Assembly: GCA_003667865.1 (NCBI GenBank)
Contig: CP033051.1
Coordinates: forward strand, 4,347,001 to 4,411,000
Source of the DNA: Rossellomorea marisflavi
GTDB lineage: Bacteria > Bacillota > Bacilli > Bacillales > Bacillaceae_B
Reading direction: 5' to 3'
Length of the DNA stretch: 64,000 nucleotides
The position numbers and the translations under genes are program-made. Below are positions 9,090 through 17,680 of this stretch, piece by piece. Below the pieces are notes generated by a model. The model had not been told where the DNA came from. It searched no databases and saw only the letters and a list, made by a program, of their open reading frames with translations. Position 1 is the first letter of the stretch; every line of letters starts with the position of its first letter.

Positions 9090-9836
9090 TTATACCTTTT
9101 TACAAGTAATGATAATCCGTTCACTATGATCGCTAGGGGGATGATGTTCAAAATCAGCCGATAAGTCCACGATTTCAAATCCACAATGTTTTAACATATT
9201 CTTATAATCAAGTACTGGATAGGTTCTTTGCACATGAAATTCGTCAAATCGTTCGTATAACCCACTCTGTTTCTCTTGAACAAAAAAAGTTAACTCGTGC
9301 TCTACACTGTTTGGATATTCTCCAGGAAAGCAATCCCAGATATACGAGACATTCTCATCATTATAGGTGAAGGTTTCATTCATAAAGATTTGTGTCATCT
9401 TAAAAATGGAATGAAAATCAAACATAAAGATTCCATCCGAATGCAAATGCTTGTGTACACCTTTAAAGGTATTCATGATCCCCTCTTCATCCGTAACATA
9501 GTTAATGGAATCGCAGAAAATCGTAATGATATCGTATTGTCCAATTTCTGTTAACTCTCTCATGTCTTGCTGAAAGAGAGGAAGCTGTATCCCCATTTCC
9601 TCTGCCTTTTGTCTGGCAATTAAGAGCATATCATCAGATAAATCCACACCCGTAACGTCAAACCCCTCTTTAACTAAACGAAGAGTCAATTCAGCAGTAC
9701 CGCAACCAATATCAAGAAGCTTGTTTCCGGTTACATGTTGCATTTCCTTTTGATGAAGGCAATATCTTACCCATTGGTCATAGGGCACGTCCTGCATGAG
9801 GTAGTCATAAACGGATGCAAAACGTTCATAACTCAT
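9090..9836 (-). CDS. yqeM: Class I SAM-dependent methyltransferase YqeM
   Basis: 248 residues with the class I methyltransferase signature: KLLDIGCGTAELTLRL (motif I), VTGVDLSDDML (motif II) and the acidic loop ITIFCDSINYVTD (motif IV). Substrate unknown. Its ATG overlaps the rsfS stop by one base (TAATG), so the pair is translationally coupled; no independent strong Shine-Dalgarno is visible. Last gene of the yqeG-yqeM run, as in B. subtilis. The C-terminal part (HVQRTYPVLDYKNML) is typical of YqeM orthologues. Confidence 0.9.
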   Translation of the reverse strand: MSYERFASVYDYLMQDVPYDQWVRYCLHQKEMQHVTGNKLLDIGCGTAELTLRLVKEGFDVTGVDLSDDMLLIARQKAEEMGIQLPLFQQDMRELTEIGQYDIITIFCDSINYVTDEEGIMNTFKGVHKHLHSDGIFMFDFHSIFKMTQIFMNETFTYNDENVSYIWDCFPGEYPNSVEHELTFFVQEKQSGLYERFDEFHVQRTYPVLDYKNMLKHCGFEIVDLSADFEHHPPSDHSERIIITCKKV

Positions 9837-10186
9837 TATGCTTCACTATCAACTTCTACATGAGGTGCGTCTCCCCATAAGCGTTCTAAATTATAGTAGC
9901 TTCTCTCATCCTTATGAAAAACATGTGCAACAATATCTCCCATATCAACTAGAATCCAACGAGCTTCATCAAAGCCCTCTAAGCGACGAACATTATGCCC
10001 ATTCTCTTCGGCCTTATCCTTTAATTCTCTTGAAATGGCTTGTACTTGTTTATCAGAATTCCCGTGGCAAATTAAGAAATAATCAGCAATTAGGGAGATT
10101 CCTTTCATGTCTAATACAACAATATCTTCCGCTCTTTTATCATCTGCTGCTTTGTATGCTAGTTCTAGTAGTCCTTTACTCTCCAT
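9836..10186 (-). CDS. rsfS: Ribosomal silencing factor RsfS
   Basis: 116-residue member of the RsfS/Iojap family, which binds ribosomal protein L14 and blocks joining of the 50S and 30S subunits when nutrients are short. Family landmarks: KAADDKRAEDIVVLDM, ADYFLICHGNSDKQVQAI, RRLEGFDEARWILVD and VAHVFHKDERSYYNLERLW. AAGGAG is 9 bases before the chosen ATG; the ATG three codons earlier directly abuts the AAGGAG and cannot use it. It overlaps yqeK by 11 bases. Confidence 0.95.
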   Translation of the reverse strand: MESKGLLELAYKAADDKRAEDIVVLDMKGISLIADYFLICHGNSDKQVQAISRELKDKAEENGHNVRRLEGFDEARWILVDMGDIVAHVFHKDERSYYNLERLWGDAPHVEVDSEA

Positions 10187-10757
10187 ACACTTCATCTCCT
10201 TGTTTCATAATTAAATCATTGTAAAAATTAATGGTTTCTGGGTATACGGCTTGATTTCTATTTAAAAGAAACGAAATCGTGTTTTGTAATGCTTTTATTA
10301 GGGCTAATTCTAATGATTTTCTTGCAAGCTCACGAACCTCTTCTACTCCAGGAAAATCACGATTGGGCTCAATGTAATCAGCTAAGTAGATAACCTTGTC
10401 CAACTTTGTCATGCCAGCTCTTCCAGAAGTATGATATCGAATTGCATCTAATATCTCATTATCTGATATTCCTACTACTTTTTCTACAAGTACCGCTCCA
10501 ACTGGGGCATGCCACAATTCAGCATTGTATTCAAGCAGGTCAGCAGGAATACCGTGTGTGTCAATTATATCCTTCATTTCTGTTTTTGTTCTAAATTTTG
10601 CATAATCATGAAAAATCGCAGCAATCTCTGCTTTTTTTTCATCAACACCATATTGCTTCGCTAGTTCTATCGCAGATTCCATAACACCAAGTGTGTGAAT
10701 ATATCGTTTCCCCGAGATCTGCTCTTTCACAATTTCAAGAGCCTGTTCTCTATCCAT
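10176..10757 (-). CDS. yqeK: HD-domain hydrolase YqeK (Ap4A hydrolase family)
   Basis: 193-residue HD-domain phosphohydrolase. Metal-binding residues fit the pattern: YIHTLGV (first His), IFHDYAK (His-Asp), then LWHAPVGA, IRYHTSGR and YLADYIEPNRDFPG. YqeK proteins from several Firmicutes have been shown to cleave diadenosine tetraphosphate symmetrically to ADP; that activity is inferred here from family. AAGGGGG precedes the ATG. It overlaps nadD by 8 bases upstream and rsfS by 11 bases downstream. Confidence 0.93.
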   Translation of the reverse strand: MDREQALEIVKEQISGKRYIHTLGVMESAIELAKQYGVDEKKAEIAAIFHDYAKFRTKTEMKDIIDTHGIPADLLEYNAELWHAPVGAVLVEKVVGISDNEILDAIRYHTSGRAGMTKLDKVIYLADYIEPNRDFPGVEEVRELARKSLELALIKALQNTISFLLNRNQAVYPETINFYNDLIMKQGDEVYGE

Positions 10758-11325
10758 ATATTTTTTCCCCCTTAATGTAATTCAACACATCAAATGGAAT
10801 TAAATATCTAACTGATTCCCCGTTTTTTAGTCGTTCCCTTATTAAAGAGGAAGAAAGATCAATCCCAGGAATTGTTACAAAAATAATGTCTTCCAGATTA
10901 ACTTCTGGGATTGGATATTGAGGACGGTTGACTCCTACAAATCGAACCATATGCTTTAATTCATTAATATTATTCCATTTAGGTAGGTATTCGACCATAT
11001 CGCCACCAATAATAAAATAGAAATCCACTTCAGGCTCTCGATCCCTGAGGAGTTGAATTGTATCATATGTATAGGATGGTCCAGATCGTTCACTCTCAAT
11101 GCGCTCAATCGTAAAATGGGGATGATCTTGAATAGCTAATTCAACCATTTCAATCCTCTTGGCTACAGGTACACTAAATTCCAATTCTTTGTGAGGGGGA
11201 ATTCTATTCGGAAGGAAACGAACTTCATCAAGCTGACATGCTTCTAAAACCTCATTGGCCATAATCAAATGACCAATATGTGGAGGATTGAACGTGCCAC
11301 CTAATAAACCAACCTTTTTCCTCAT
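10750..11325 (-). CDS. nadD: Nicotinate-nucleotide adenylyltransferase
   Basis: Converts nicotinate mononucleotide and ATP to deamido-NAD in NAD synthesis. 191 residues, cytosolic. Nucleotidyltransferase signature GGTFNPPHIGHL at residues 9-20; FLPNRIPPHKE, ERSGPSYTYDTI and the C-terminal ISSS-like motif (here IDLSSSLIRERL) are all present. AGGGGAGG lies 7 bases before the ATG. Embedded in the yqeI-nadD-yqeK-rsfS run with overlapping ends. Confidence 0.97.
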   Translation of the reverse strand: MRKKVGLLGGTFNPPHIGHLIMANEVLEACQLDEVRFLPNRIPPHKELEFSVPVAKRIEMVELAIQDHPHFTIERIESERSGPSYTYDTIQLLRDREPEVDFYFIIGGDMVEYLPKWNNINELKHMVRFVGVNRPQYPIPEVNLEDIIFVTIPGIDLSSSLIRERLKNGESVRYLIPFDVLNYIKGEKIYG

Positions 11326-11348
11326 CTAATGCCTCCCCTTTTAGAGCC

Positions 11349-11639
11349 TTATGGTAGAACGATTTTTTTATTTTCTTTTGATTCTTTATAAACAACAATC
11401 GTATTTCCAATAATTTGTACAAGCTCTGCTCTGGCACCCTTTACAATTTCCGCTGCAACCTCATCACGATCTTCATCACAGTTTTGTAGCACACTAATTT
11501 TAATGAGTTCTCTTGCCTCTAACGCTTCACTGATTTGCTTAATCATATTTTCATTTACTCCACCCTTACCTACTTGAAAAATAGGGTTTAGATGGTGTGC
11601 TTCTGAGCGTAAATGACGTTTTTGTTTTCCTGTTAGCAT
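11349..11639 (-). CDS. yqeI: CRM-domain RNA-binding protein YqeI (YhbY family)
   Basis: 96 residues forming a single CRM domain: MLTGKQKRHLRSEAHHLNP, FQVGKGGVNENMI (the conserved GxxG-type loop), HELIKISVLQ-type strand and IVQIIGNTIVVYKES. YhbY proteins associate with pre-50S ribosomes; this fits the neighbouring ribosome assembly GTPase gene yqeH and rsfS. AGGAGG is 5 bases before the ATG. It starts one base after the aroE stop codon region and precedes nadD by 23 bases. Confidence 0.94.
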   Translation of the reverse strand: MLTGKQKRHLRSEAHHLNPIFQVGKGGVNENMIKQISEALEARELIKISVLQNCDEDRDEVAAEIVKGARAELVQIIGNTIVVYKESKENKKIVLP

Positions 11640-11640
11640 A

Positions 11641-12474
11641 TTATCCTCCTAGATGTTTCGTTACTGTATTTCTCATTTGTTCAATATTTGGGAATATCCC
11701 TGTCCATTTTTCAAAGGCCAATGCTCCTTGAAAAAGAAACATATCTAAACCATTTTGCGTTTTTGCACCTAACAAATTTGCTTGCTTTAGTAATTGTGTT
11801 TGAAATGGATTATAAATGATGTCACTGACAATAGCTCCTGACTTGACACTTCTTAATTCAATTGCACATTCAGAAGTGTCTGGGTACATTCCAATGGAGG
11901 TTGTCTGAATGATAATATCATACTGATCACTCCTGCCTGAGGCTTCCTCTAATACAAAGGAGCTAGACTCTACTTCAAACGGACAACCTTCAATAATCTT
12001 GTTAGCATTATGAATGGTACGATTGCAAATGTCTATTCTTTTCACTCCATGAGACACAAGTGAATAATAAATAGCTCTTGCAGCACCACCAGCTCCAATA
12101 ATTAGAATTGATTTTGATTTTATATCAACTTGCGCAAATTCGGTTAGTGCCCTAACATATCCTGGACCATCTGTATTATAACCTTTAAGCTTATTTTGCT
12201 CATTTACAATGGTATTAACAGCTCCAATTGCTTTAGCCAATGGATCTATTTCATCAAGATATTTCATAACATGAACTTTATGTGGGATCGTGACATTAAC
12301 TCCCTTTATTTGTAAAGCTTTTATACCATTTATAGCATCCTCTAATCTTTCTGTTTTCACATGAAAAGGATGATAAGCACCGGCAATTTCTAGTTGTTGA
12401 AATTGTTCATTATGCATTACTGGTGATAATGAATGTCCAATGGGATCTCCAATTACACCATAGATAGAGTTCAT
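11641..12474 (-). CDS. aroE: Shikimate dehydrogenase (NADP+)
   Basis: Reduces 3-dehydroshikimate to shikimate in the aromatic amino acid pathway. 277 residues, typical length. Substrate-binding SLSPVMHN at 15-22 and NVTIPHKV, NTDGPGYVRAL, the Rossmann motif IGAGGAARAIYY, NRT for NADP phosphate recognition and GLDMFLFQGALAFEKWTG are all visible. AAGGGG precedes the ATG. Sits between yqeH and yqeI, the order conserved in Bacillus (aroD in B. subtilis naming). Confidence 0.97.
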   Translation of the reverse strand: MNSIYGVIGDPIGHSLSPVMHNEQFQQLEIAGAYHPFHVKTERLEDAINGIKALQIKGVNVTIPHKVHVMKYLDEIDPLAKAIGAVNTIVNEQNKLKGYNTDGPGYVRALTEFAQVDIKSKSILIIGAGGAARAIYYSLVSHGVKRIDICNRTIHNANKIIEGCPFEVESSSFVLEEASGRSDQYDIIIQTTSIGMYPDTSECAIELRSVKSGAIVSDIIYNPFQTQLLKQANLLGAKTQNGLDMFLFQGALAFEKWTGIFPNIEQMRNTVTKHLGG

Positions 12475-12485
12475 TGTTATTCCCC

Positions 12486-13583
12486 TTATATTAAAGACTT
12501 TCTTAGGAATACACTAACACCTTTTGGTACATGTGCAGCAATTTTTATTCCTGGTTCATTAATCGTTACCCATCCTAATCCAGAAAAAACAACATCTGTC
12601 TTTTCTTCTTTAATTTTGAATTCATGGCGAACAAGCGGTGGAAAATTTTCAACATCTGTACCAGGAGGCTGTAGCATTTCTCCAAGATGTTTTTCGTATA
12701 GTTCATCTGCATTTTCCAGCTTCGTCCGGTGAATGGTAATTAGATTTGATACGTAACAAGTAAAGGAGCTTCTTAATCCCTCTATAAAATCAAATCTTGC
12801 AAGCCCACCGAAAAATAGTGTTTGTTCACTATTTAATTGAAACACCTTTGGTTTAATTTCTTTCTTAGGTGTAATAATATTTAAGTCCTTTTTATCTACA
12901 AAGTGTGCCATTTGGTGGTGATTAATGATACCTGGTGTATCAATTAAGGATGCATCCTCATCAATTGGAATTTGAATCATATCAAGCGTCGTACCTGGAA
13001 AATGAGAAGTTGTAATGACATCCTCTTCTCCTGATACTTCTTTAATAATGCGATTTATGAACGTAGATTTTCCTACATTTGTACATCCAACCACATAGAC
13101 ATCCTTACCTTGACGGTACCGTTCAATAGCATCAATTGTTTCTTGAATCCCTTGTCCTTTAGAAGCACTTACTAATAGAACATCTTCTGGCTTTAAGCCA
13201 AGTTGGCTAGCTTGATACTTCATCCAATGGATTAGTTTTGAAGGTTTAACAGACTTTGGTAGTATATCTACTTTATTACCAATAAGTAAAATAGGATTAT
13301 TTCCAACAAATCGGTGTAAACCAGGTAGCCAACTTCCATTAAAATCAAAGATGTCTACAATTTTAACGATTAATGAGTCTGTTTTTCCTAGCTCATTCAA
13401 TATTCGAAGAAAATCATCATCTGTTAAAGGGACATCTTGAACCTCGTTATAATGCTTTAAACGGAAGCATCTCTGACAAACAATTTCTTCTTTCTCTAAA
13501 CTGGATGGTGGAGCATACCCTAAGCCTTCCTTGCTTTCAGTTTGAATCGCTATGCCACACCCTACACATACAATATCACTCAA
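12486..13583 (-). CDS. yqeH: Circularly permuted ribosome biogenesis GTPase YqeH
   Basis: 365 residues. An N-terminal treble-clef zinc finger (CVGCG and CQRCFRLKHY) precedes a GTPase domain whose motifs occur in permuted order: G4 LIGNKVDILP, G5 LVSASKGQG, then G1 GCTNVGKSTFIN and G3 DTPGI. YqeH is needed for 30S assembly in B. subtilis. The start is a TTG 7 bases after GGGAGG whose last base begins the yqeG TGA stop (TTGA), giving direct coupling; the ATG 15 bases earlier lies before the Shine-Dalgarno. Confidence 0.96.
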   Translation of the reverse strand: MSDIVCVGCGIAIQTESKEGLGYAPPSSLEKEEIVCQRCFRLKHYNEVQDVPLTDDDFLRILNELGKTDSLIVKIVDIFDFNGSWLPGLHRFVGNNPILLIGNKVDILPKSVKPSKLIHWMKYQASQLGLKPEDVLLVSASKGQGIQETIDAIERYRQGKDVYVVGCTNVGKSTFINRIIKEVSGEEDVITTSHFPGTTLDMIQIPIDEDASLIDTPGIINHHQMAHFVDKKDLNIITPKKEIKPKVFQLNSEQTLFFGGLARFDFIEGLRSSFTCYVSNLITIHRTKLENADELYEKHLGEMLQPPGTDVENFPPLVRHEFKIKEEKTDVVFSGLGWVTINEPGIKIAAHVPKGVSVFLRKSLI

Positions 13584-14101
13584 TTTTCTTCCTCCCATTT
13601 AATTAATCCTTTGCGTTTAAAAAAGTTCAAGATTCTTCGTTCAACTTTTCTATTGAATCGAGTTATAAATCCATCAGTCTGTGCCACCGGAACTACTAAT
13701 ATCGTATGAAATCCATTTCGATTTCCACCTAATACGTCCGTTAACAGTTGATCTCCGATTACCACAGCTTCCTCTTTCCTGACATTCATATCCTTTATTG
13801 CTTTACGGAATGCTCGTCCCATCGGTTTACGCGCTTGGAATATAAATGGAATTCCAAGTGGGTCAGAAAAGTCTCTTACACGCTTCTCAATATTATTTGA
13901 AACGATTGTGACAAGAATTCCTTCATCTTGTAAAGATTTTAACCACGAAATAAGCTTTGGTGTGGCATTTGGTCGATCCCACTCAACTAATGTATTATCT
14001 AAGTCGGTAATTACAGCTTTAATACCTCTGTCTTTTAGATCTCCTGCATTTATGTGAAAGACACTTTTTACATGTTGATCAGGCAAAAATAGCTTTAACA
14101 A
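13580..14101 (-). CDS. yqeG: HAD-superfamily phosphatase YqeG
   Basis: 173-residue HAD phosphatase of the YqeG/GEP4 type. Motif I DLDNTLVEW carries the nucleophilic Asp, motif II is TIVSNN, the Lys is in RKPMG, and motif IV is IGDQLLTDVLGG. Eukaryotic relatives dephosphorylate phosphatidylglycerophosphate; the bacterial substrate is unproven. GAGG lies 8 bases before the TTG start, which gives MLKLFLPD like the B. subtilis protein; the GTG nine bases upstream is fused to that Shine-Dalgarno. First gene of the yqeG-yqeM run, facing away from a DnaA-box cluster. Confidence 0.93.
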   Translation of the reverse strand: MLKLFLPDQHVKSVFHINAGDLKDRGIKAVITDLDNTLVEWDRPNATPKLISWLKSLQDEGILVTIVSNNIEKRVRDFSDPLGIPFIFQARKPMGRAFRKAIKDMNVRKEEAVVIGDQLLTDVLGGNRNGFHTILVVPVAQTDGFITRFNRKVERRILNFFKRKGLIKWEEEN

Positions 14102-14368
14102 TGAAAACACCTCTATGTCGGTTATTAATATACAAGCATTTTTCTATCATACACCTTTATATCGCCTTAATAATACCGAATTTTAGCTTTAGATTCAAAA
14201 TAAACCATATTTTCTTCCTTTTTATGTATCTCTTAAGAAAAATGCTATTGATTCTTCATTATTTCCAAAGATATTAATTGTACGAAAATAACACACACCG
14301 CTTTACTTTTGAATACAAAATCAAAATCGAAAAATTTTTTTCGACAAATTTTCTTACAAATCAACACC

Positions 14369-14467
14369 TGTGGATAAACTTATTCACATTATACAGTAGG
14401 TAAATAGGATATTATCACCAGTTATTTACAAACTAATCACAAGTTATCCACCATCGTCTGTGGATAA
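14369..14467. promoter_or_regulatory. DnaA-box cluster upstream of sda and yqeG
   Basis: Two perfect 9-mers TGTGGATAA (14369-14377 and 14459-14467), TTATTCACA (14380-14388), TTATCCACC (14444-14452) and a weaker TTATTTACA (14422-14430) lie within 100 bases between divergent yqeG and sda. B. subtilis has a DnaA-binding cluster at the same place, where DnaA activates sda. The surrounding 480 bases hold no other gene. Confidence 0.85.
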
Positions 14468-14584
14468 ACGAACGCTTGTTCTCTACAAATGTATTTGGTA
14501 AAGTAAGGATACAAATGAAAACAACTTACTAAATTATGATCGAAATAGTACAAATATGCTATTACATTTTGGAGGTGGAGATTT

Positions 14585-14725
14585 ATGAGGAAGCTTTCTG
14601 ACGAATTACTACTTGACTCTTATTTTAAAGCGTGCGAATTAAACCTAAGTCAAGATTTCATTAACCTCATTGAACTTGAAATTCACCGTCGTCGCTTAAC
14701 ACACGAAATTAAAGTATCATCTTAA
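14585..14725 (+). CDS. sda: Sporulation checkpoint inhibitor Sda
   Basis: 46-residue anti-kinase, [14 protein letters not shown] at the N-terminus and [14 protein letters not shown] in the second helix, the same length and helical-hairpin pattern as B. subtilis Sda. Sda binds the dimerization domain of sporulation kinases such as KinA and stops Spo0A phosphorylation when replication is starting or blocked. GGAGGTGG lies 7 bases before the ATG. The upstream DnaA boxes match the known replication-linked control, and a strong terminator follows at once. Confidence 0.95.
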   Translation: MRKLSDELLLDSYFKACELNLSQDFINLIELEIHRRRLTHEIKVSS

Positions 14726-14741
14726 TAGTAAACATACGAAA

Positions 14742-14775
14742 AACGGTTCGAATGATATCGAGCCGTTCTTTTTTT
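14742..14775 (+). terminator. Terminator of sda
   Basis: AACGGTTCGA pairs with TCGAGCCGTT around ATGATA and is followed by CTTTTTTT, 17 bases after the sda stop. Confidence 0.93.
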
Positions 14776-14780
14776 CTCCT

Positions 14781-15560
14781 TTAACGTAACGTTCCAAGAT
14801 ACTCGCCCATCTTTACATTGAGTGTATTAGTCGGTACCTTGTTAAAAACGCCTTTTTCGAATAAGAGAATAACAGTTGAACCAAAGGCAAAGTATGCCAG
14901 TTCATCTCCTGCTTCCACTTCAGATCCTTGATGGGTATATTCAATTGTATTAACGAACATAGCTCCAACCTTAACCATCGCAACCATACCTATCTCAGTT
15001 TGTATTTCAGAGATTGAGCGATAATTTTTAGCTAATGGTTGTTTCCCTAAATGTAATCCAATGGCATTAACGGGATAAGAATGTCTTCCTAAATCCCAGC
15101 GATTCATAACTTTTCCTGTAACCGGACTATGAATACGATGGTAATGTGCAGGACTTAAATAAAATACAATATAATGGCCTCCGGTGTATTGCTTCGCCTT
15201 TTCCTTATTTCCGAGCATTTCCTCAATAGAATATTGTTTCCCTTTAACTGTCAAGGTTACATCATCTGCTACAATTCCATCCTCAGCAATCACTGCATCT
15301 ACTGGGCTTACGACACTGTTATAATCACTATTCTCAATGATTCTAGCATCCTTATGTAAGGTTCTGACAAACAGGTCATGAAGTGTGCTAAATTCATGAA
15401 TTGGTCGTTCACTTTCTGTCATATTAATGTTAAACACCTTCACAAAAGATTTGATTAATGGATAGCTCATTCTTGACCTAACAAACCTACGTAATAAGAA
15501 GGATGTCCATCTTTTGTTTGTAAGTTCAATAAAACTTCTATATAAATATTTACGAATCAT
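14781..15560 (-). CDS. psd: Phosphatidylserine decarboxylase proenzyme
   Basis: Makes phosphatidylethanolamine by decarboxylating phosphatidylserine at the membrane. 259 residues from the ATG after GGGGGTG (MIRKYLYRSFIELTN); an ATG 18 bases earlier lacks a site. The self-cleavage site FGST (in YFAFGSTVIL) near the C-terminus provides the pyruvoyl serine, and VSPVDAVI plus YHRIHSPVTG supply the catalytic Asp and His motifs. It converges on sda. No pssA lies beside it, and it is not at this place in B. subtilis, so the gene has moved. Confidence 0.95.
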   Translation of the reverse strand: MIRKYLYRSFIELTNKRWTSFLLRRFVRSRMSYPLIKSFVKVFNINMTESERPIHEFSTLHDLFVRTLHKDARIIENSDYNSVVSPVDAVIAEDGIVADDVTLTVKGKQYSIEEMLGNKEKAKQYTGGHYIVFYLSPAHYHRIHSPVTGKVMNRWDLGRHSYPVNAIGLHLGKQPLAKNYRSISEIQTEIGMVAMVKVGAMFVNTIEYTHQGSEVEAGDELAYFAFGSTVILLFEKGVFNKVPTNTLNVKMGEYLGTLR

Positions 15561-15742
15561 AAACACCCCCATAAACATATCGACTATTCCTTAATGTATT
15601 ATTCTACATGAAGCGTGTAAGGTCTATACATTTTTTATATTTTATAGGAAGTTTTTGAAAACGTTCTAATCACAACGTTATGTTTAAGTACAATTACTCG
15701 TTCATTCTCAACATTATGATACTAAACAAACACGTATATTAA

Positions 15743-15778
15743 TAGGTCATCCCTCTTTATTTCAACAGGGATGACCTA
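15743..15778. terminator. Hairpin downstream of the tiny membrane-peptide gene
   Basis: TAGGTCATCCCT and AGGGATGACCTA form a perfect 12-bp stem with a 12-base loop, 12 bases after the minus-strand small gene. The flank is AT-rich but has no clean U-run, so termination is probable rather than certain. Confidence 0.6.
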
Positions 15779-15789
15779 CTAAATGCAAA

Positions 15790-15933
15790 TTAAAACCCTT
15801 TGTAATACCACCAACCACCAAAGACTAGAAGCAGGATGAGTAATACGACAGCAAGAGCAAAATAGAAGCCTCCATAATTGGGTCCAGGATAGACAGGTCC
15901 ATAAGGATAGCCATAGGGATAACCGTACGGCAT
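15790..15933 (-). CDS. YjcZ-type tiny sporulation membrane protein
   Basis: 47 residues: a Tyr-Gly-Pro-rich head with repeated GYPY units, then FYFALAVVLLILLLVFGG as a single membrane segment and a short WWYYKGF tail. This layout is that of the tiny transmembrane (YjcZ/sporulation) family, though the head is unusual. AGGAGG precedes three ATGs in a row; the third has the best spacing (7 bases). Located between psd and sigK. The family assignment rests on pattern, not on a search. Confidence 0.65.
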   Translation of the reverse strand: MPYGYPYGYPYGPVYPGPNYGGFYFALAVVLLILLLVFGGWWYYKGF

Positions 15934-16119
15934 CATCATACCTCCTTTATTCTTATTATCCCTATTTTATGATACTTGGCTAGAAATGTATGGGCATCTA
16001 TATGCATTATTACCCATTAATAGGCTCTTGCCTAAGACTTTTCCAATGGACATGCAAGGACAACCTCGGACTTACATATGATTGAATTATAGGCGATAGT
16101 CCTAATGGAGGTGCAACAG

Positions 16120-16839
16120 ATGTCAAGCATTATTACAACACTAGGTTATTTCCTCAAAGAGCTTGTATTTCTAGTTTCCTATGTTAAAAACAATGCCTTT
16201 CCCCAACCTCTCTCAGCAGCAGAAGAGCGCAAGCATCTAAAGCTGATGGCAGAAGGCGATGAACATTCAAGGAATCTACTTATTGAACATAACTTACGCC
16301 TAGTCGCTCACATTGTGAAAAAGTTTGAGAACACAGGGGAAGATCCAGAGGACCTAATTTCTATCGGTACCATTGGATTAATAAAAGCGATTGAGAGCTT
16401 TTCTGAGGGGAAAGGTACAAAGCTTGCAACATACGCTGCTCGTTGTATCGAAAATGAAATATTGATGCATTTACGTGCATTGAAAAAAACTAAAAAAGAT
16501 GTTTCTCTTCATGATCCTATTGGTCAAGATAAAGAAGGAAATGAAATTAGTCTAATGGATATTTTAAAATCTGATTCTGATGATGTAATTGAAACGATTC
16601 AATTAGCAATGGAATTAGAAAAAGTAAAGAAATATATTTGTGTCCTTGATGATCGAGAAAAAGAAGTGATTGTCGGTCGGTTCGGACTAGATCTTAAGGA
16701 AGAGAAGACGCAAAGAGAAATAGCAAAAGAATTAGGAATTTCACGTTCATATGTTTCTAGAATTGAAAAAAGAGCTTTAATGAAAATGTTTCATGAATTT
16801 TATCGTGAGGAAAAAGAGAAACGAAATCGTTCATCTTAG
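16120..16839 (+). CDS. sigK: RNA polymerase sporulation sigma factor SigK (pro-sigma-K), uninterrupted
   Basis: Mother-cell sigma factor of late sporulation, 239 residues. The first 20 residues ([20 protein letters not shown]) before YVKNN match the pro-sequence removed by SpoIVFB. Region 2 ([44 protein letters not shown]) and region 4 ([37 protein letters not shown]) are complete. GGAGGTG is 6 bases before the ATG. The frame is continuous, so there is no skin-type element as in B. subtilis. CATATGAT at 16075-16082 could be the -10 of a sigma-E/K promoter. Confidence 0.97.
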   Translation: MSSIITTLGYFLKELVFLVSYVKNNAFPQPLSAAEERKHLKLMAEGDEHSRNLLIEHNLRLVAHIVKKFENTGEDPEDLISIGTIGLIKAIESFSEGKGTKLATYAARCIENEILMHLRALKKTKKDVSLHDPIGQDKEGNEISLMDILKSDSDDVIETIQLAMELEKVKKYICVLDDREKEVIVGRFGLDLKEEKTQREIAKELGISRSYVSRIEKRALMKMFHEFYREEKEKRNRSS

Positions 16840-16974
16840 AAAAAACACATCGATAAAATAGGATATAAATAGAAGTAATGAAAATGATTTTAAAACCTTC
16901 CTTTATTGGATTTATATTATCAATTAGGAAATACTACGTTTGAATCAAAAAAGGTCAATAAGGAGGGTTTTAGA

Positions 16975-17676
16975 ATGGAAGGCGGTTTACACGGTTTTTC
17001 ACCAGATGAATTTAAGTTAGATAAATTTGGCTTCGACCCGAACATGCCTGGTCATGATACTAAGCATCAAAAGGATATGGTTCTGAGGCAGGAGCCACGT
17101 ACAGCAAGAAAAGAAGGAAGTGGTATCAGTCTCCCCTATGATACCCGACATGAGATGGGACTTCAGCTTGATGAGCACCTTTGCGCACTTTCTGTAGCAT
17201 TAAACCAATATACAAAACACCATTGGTTAACAGAAGGAGCAGAGTCATTTGGAAGCCTTCATCATATTTTAGACGAACATATCGATGTGACAAAAAAGCA
17301 TATTGATATGGTCGGAGAGAGGGTTGCAAGATTGGGAGTGGTCCCAACGGCACACCCTGTCACACAGCATGAATTATCCTATATCAAGCATGAGACTGAA
17401 GGACGTTACACAATGAGAGATTTCCTTCGAAATGACCTTGAACACGAAATTAAGATTCAAGGAATGATGAGAAAAACCATTAAAAGAGCGCATGAATTAA
17501 ATGATTTTGGAACCGTGCAAGTGCTTGAGGAAGTATTACTTAAACGTGAAGATTTTGGATATCATATTTGGAGCCTATTAGAAGACGATACATTAGTACG
17601 AGGAATGACTCACCTACTAGATGGTCAAAACGATATTGCAAACACACGTCACCTAAATGATCACTTACCAAATTAA
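16975..17676 (+). CDS. Dps-like ferritin with N-terminal extension
   Basis: 233 residues; the Dps/ferritin four-helix domain spans about 75-220. HLCALSVALNQYTKHHWLTEG and the helix with LHHILDEH, then DMVGERVARLG, correspond to the intersubunit ferroxidase region of Dps (His, Asp/Glu). The first ~60 residues (MEGGLHGFSPDEFKLDKFGF, rich in Gly, Asp and Lys) are an extension absent from ordinary Dps and might bind DNA or a partner. AGGAGGG lies 7 bases before the ATG. Expected role: iron storage and peroxide protection. Followed by a strong terminator; not in the B. subtilis version of this locus. Confidence 0.85.
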   Translation: MEGGLHGFSPDEFKLDKFGFDPNMPGHDTKHQKDMVLRQEPRTARKEGSGISLPYDTRHEMGLQLDEHLCALSVALNQYTKHHWLTEGAESFGSLHHILDEHIDVTKKHIDMVGERVARLGVVPTAHPVTQHELSYIKHETEGRYTMRDFLRNDLEHEIKIQGMMRKTIKRAHELNDFGTVQVLEEVLLKREDFGYHIWSLLEDDTLVRGMTHLLDGQNDIANTRHLNDHLPN

Positions 17677-17680
17677 AAAA

